Below are positions 20,398 to 21,757 of a stretch of DNA of 21,757 nt, in pieces. The position numbers and the translations under genes were made by a program. Location of the stretch: NCBI GenBank assembly GCA_964531285.1, contig CAZHDI010000051.1:1-21757 (forward strand), read 5' to 3'. A model generated the notes under the pieces. That model had not been told where the DNA came from. It did no database searches and worked only from the letters and a program-made list of their open reading frames with translations. Origin of the DNA: CAZHDI01 sp964531285. Its GTDB lineage: Bacteria; Pseudomonadota; Alphaproteobacteria; JAJFIK01. The first letter of the stretch is position 1; each line of letters begins with the position of its first letter.

Positions 20398-21757
20398 ATG
20401 AGCGACACATCCAAACCATCCGCCCCGTCGAGCCGCTATAATCCGGCTGAAACCGAGCCGAAATGGCAGGCCTTCTGGCACGATCGCAAGCTGTTCGAAG
20501 CCGCGCCGGACCCCAGCCGTCCGAAATATTATGTCCTCGAGATGTTTCCCTATCCGTCGGGGCGCATCCATATGGGCCATGTGCGCAACTACACCATGGG
20601 CGACGTCATCGCGCGGTTCAAACGGGCGCGCGGGTTTAACGTGTTCCACCCCATGGGCTGGGACGCCTTCGGTCTGCCTGCGGAGAATGCCGCCATCGAG
20701 CGCAAGGTCCATCCCGCGAAATGGACTTATGAGAACATCGCCGCCATGAAGGCGCAGTTTCAGCGCCTCGGCCCGGCGATCGACTGGACCAAGGAATTCG
20801 CGACCTGCGATGTGTCCTATTACCATCAGCAGCAGCGCCTGTTCCTGGATTTCCTTGAGAAAAACATCATCTATCGAAAGAAAGCCCATGTGAATTGGGA
20901 TCCGGTCGAGCACACCGTGCTGGCCAATGAGCAGGTCGTGGACGGACGGGGCTGGCGCTCCGGCGCGCCGGTCGAAAAGCGCGAATTGTCCCAGTGGTTC
21001 TTCTCGATCACGGATTTCGCCCAGGATCTCCTTGACGCCCTCGAGGATCTTGATCGCTGGCCCGACAAGGTCCGCCTGATGCAGCAGAACTGGATCGGCC
21101 GGTCCGAAGGTCTGCGCATGGTGTTCGATCTGGCGACGGACGATGACGCGCTCAAAGCCGTTGTGCCGGACGACGGGCTGGAGATCTACACGACACGGCC
21201 CGATACCCTGTTTGGTGCGGGCTTCATGGCCTTGTCGCCGGATCATCCGCTCACGATCGAATTGGCGAAGATCAAGCCGGACATTCAGACGTTCCGGGAC
21301 GAATGCGCAGCGCTGGGCACGTCGGAGGAAGCCATCGAACGCGCCGAGAAGCGCGGTATCGACACCGGTCTTTATGCACCGCACCCCTTCATCGAGGGGC
21401 TGACCCTGCCGGTCTATGTCGCGAATTTCGTGCTGATGGACTATGGCACCGGCGCGATTTTCGGTTGCGCGGCTCATGACCAGCGCGACCTCGATTTCGC
21501 CCGCAAATACGGCCTGCGCGTCCAGCCCGTGGTGGTTCCCGACGGCGTCGATCCGGACAGTTTCACGGTCGAGAACGAAGCCTATACCGGCCCCGGCAAG
21601 ATTGCTCATTCGGACTTCCTCAACGGCCTGACGGTCGATGCCGCCAAGACCGCCATGTGCGATAAGATCGAGGCCATGGAACGCGGTACCCGATCGATCA
21701 ATTACCGCCTGCGCGACTGGGGCATCTCCCGCCAGCGCTATTGGGGCTGCCCGATCC
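20398..21757 (+). CDS. leuS: Leucyl-tRNA synthetase, N-terminal part
   Basis: ATG 20398 opens a frame that runs off the right edge with 453 complete codons, about half of a bacterial LeuRS. The class I signature is PYPSGRIHMGH (51-61, the HIGH motif HMGH), followed by MGWDAFGLPAENAA, NWDPVEHTVLANEQV and SQWFFSIT. The CP1 editing domain is present with TTRPDTLFGA and DYGTGAIFGCAAHDQRDLDF, the latter holding the editing-site aspartate; GCAAHD replaces the more usual GVPAHD. The visible end RDWGISRQRYWGCPI begins the return to the catalytic domain. The enzyme charges tRNA-Leu in the cytoplasm. It is preceded by the DUF3576 lipoprotein gene, a conserved alphaproteobacterial arrangement. Confidence 0.97.
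   Translation, partial: MSDTSKPSAPSSRYNPAETEPKWQAFWHDRKLFEAAPDPSRPKYYVLEMFPYPSGRIHMGHVRNYTMGDVIARFKRARGFNVFHPMGWDAFGLPAENAAIERKVHPAKWTYENIAAMKAQFQRLGPAIDWTKEFATCDVSYYHQQQRLFLDFLEKNIIYRKKAHVNWDPVEHTVLANEQVVDGRGWRSGAPVEKRELSQWFFSITDFAQDLLDALEDLDRWPDKVRLMQQNWIGRSEGLRMVFDLATDDDALKAVVPDDGLEIYTTRPDTLFGAGFMALSPDHPLTIELAKIKPDIQTFRDECAALGTSEEAIERAEKRGIDTGLYAPHPFIEGLTLPVYVANFVLMDYGTGAIFGCAAHDQRDLDFARKYGLRVQPVVVPDGVDPDSFTVENEAYTGPGKIAHSDFLNGLTVDAAKTAMCDKIEAMERGTRSINYRLRDWGISRQRYWGCPI

Noticed and set aside
20104..21609. 501-codon minus-strand frame antisense to leuS
   Set aside because: The plus strand encodes an unambiguous LeuRS with HMGH and editing-domain motifs; the antisense product has no recognisable fold.

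Overview
The window is GC-rich, gene-dense DNA with the look of an alphaproteobacterium. The evidence is a DUF3576 lipoprotein gene directly upstream of leuS, a CenR-like OmpR response regulator, a GTP cyclohydrolase II with a long degenerate N-terminal domain, and REP-type palindromes of the kind common in that class. I cannot fix the order or genus. Two runs of exactly 100 N (4510-4609 and 14787-14886) mark scaffold joins of a draft assembly, so adjacency across them is not proven.

Layout: 1-1833 holds the end of a PuuD-like gamma-glutamyl-GABA hydrolase and a PuuA-like glutamine-synthetase-family ligase, which looks like a polyamine or amine catabolic operon. 1834-3039 has no conventional gene. 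It holds hairpins, a CRP-like palindrome, two tiny possible membrane peptides and, most interestingly, a candidate structured small RNA (about 2737-2874) with its own promoter-like sequence and a strong intrinsic terminator. 3040-4502 carries an unknown acidic protein and exonuclease III. After gap 1 come an exported DUF2147 protein whose 3' end overlaps a convergent GST gene, an RTX calcium-binding protein and a PaaI-type thioesterase.

7675-11804 is a rightward envelope block: a two-helix membrane protein, a family-2 glycosyltransferase, an ArnT/PMT-like integral membrane glycosyltransferase and a polytopic GAP/LysE-superfamily-like protein. Together these suggest a sugar transferred via a lipid carrier to an envelope acceptor. 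Leftward genes follow: an exported DUF2807 beta-helix protein, a metallo-beta-lactamase-fold hydrolase and the CenR-like regulator.

After gap 2 come ribA, a REP-like repeat array, a YggS-type PLP-binding protein divergent from a ThiE/TenI-like protein, a leftward outer-membrane porin with a good sigma-70-like promoter, and the DUF3576 lipoprotein-leuS pair running off the right end.

Most of the window is core metabolism and envelope biology, with no phage, transposase, CRISPR or defence genes visible. The best candidate for something undescribed is the small RNA at about 2737-2874, whose two hairpin loops both display a CCCCUC anti-Shine-Dalgarno-like motif.
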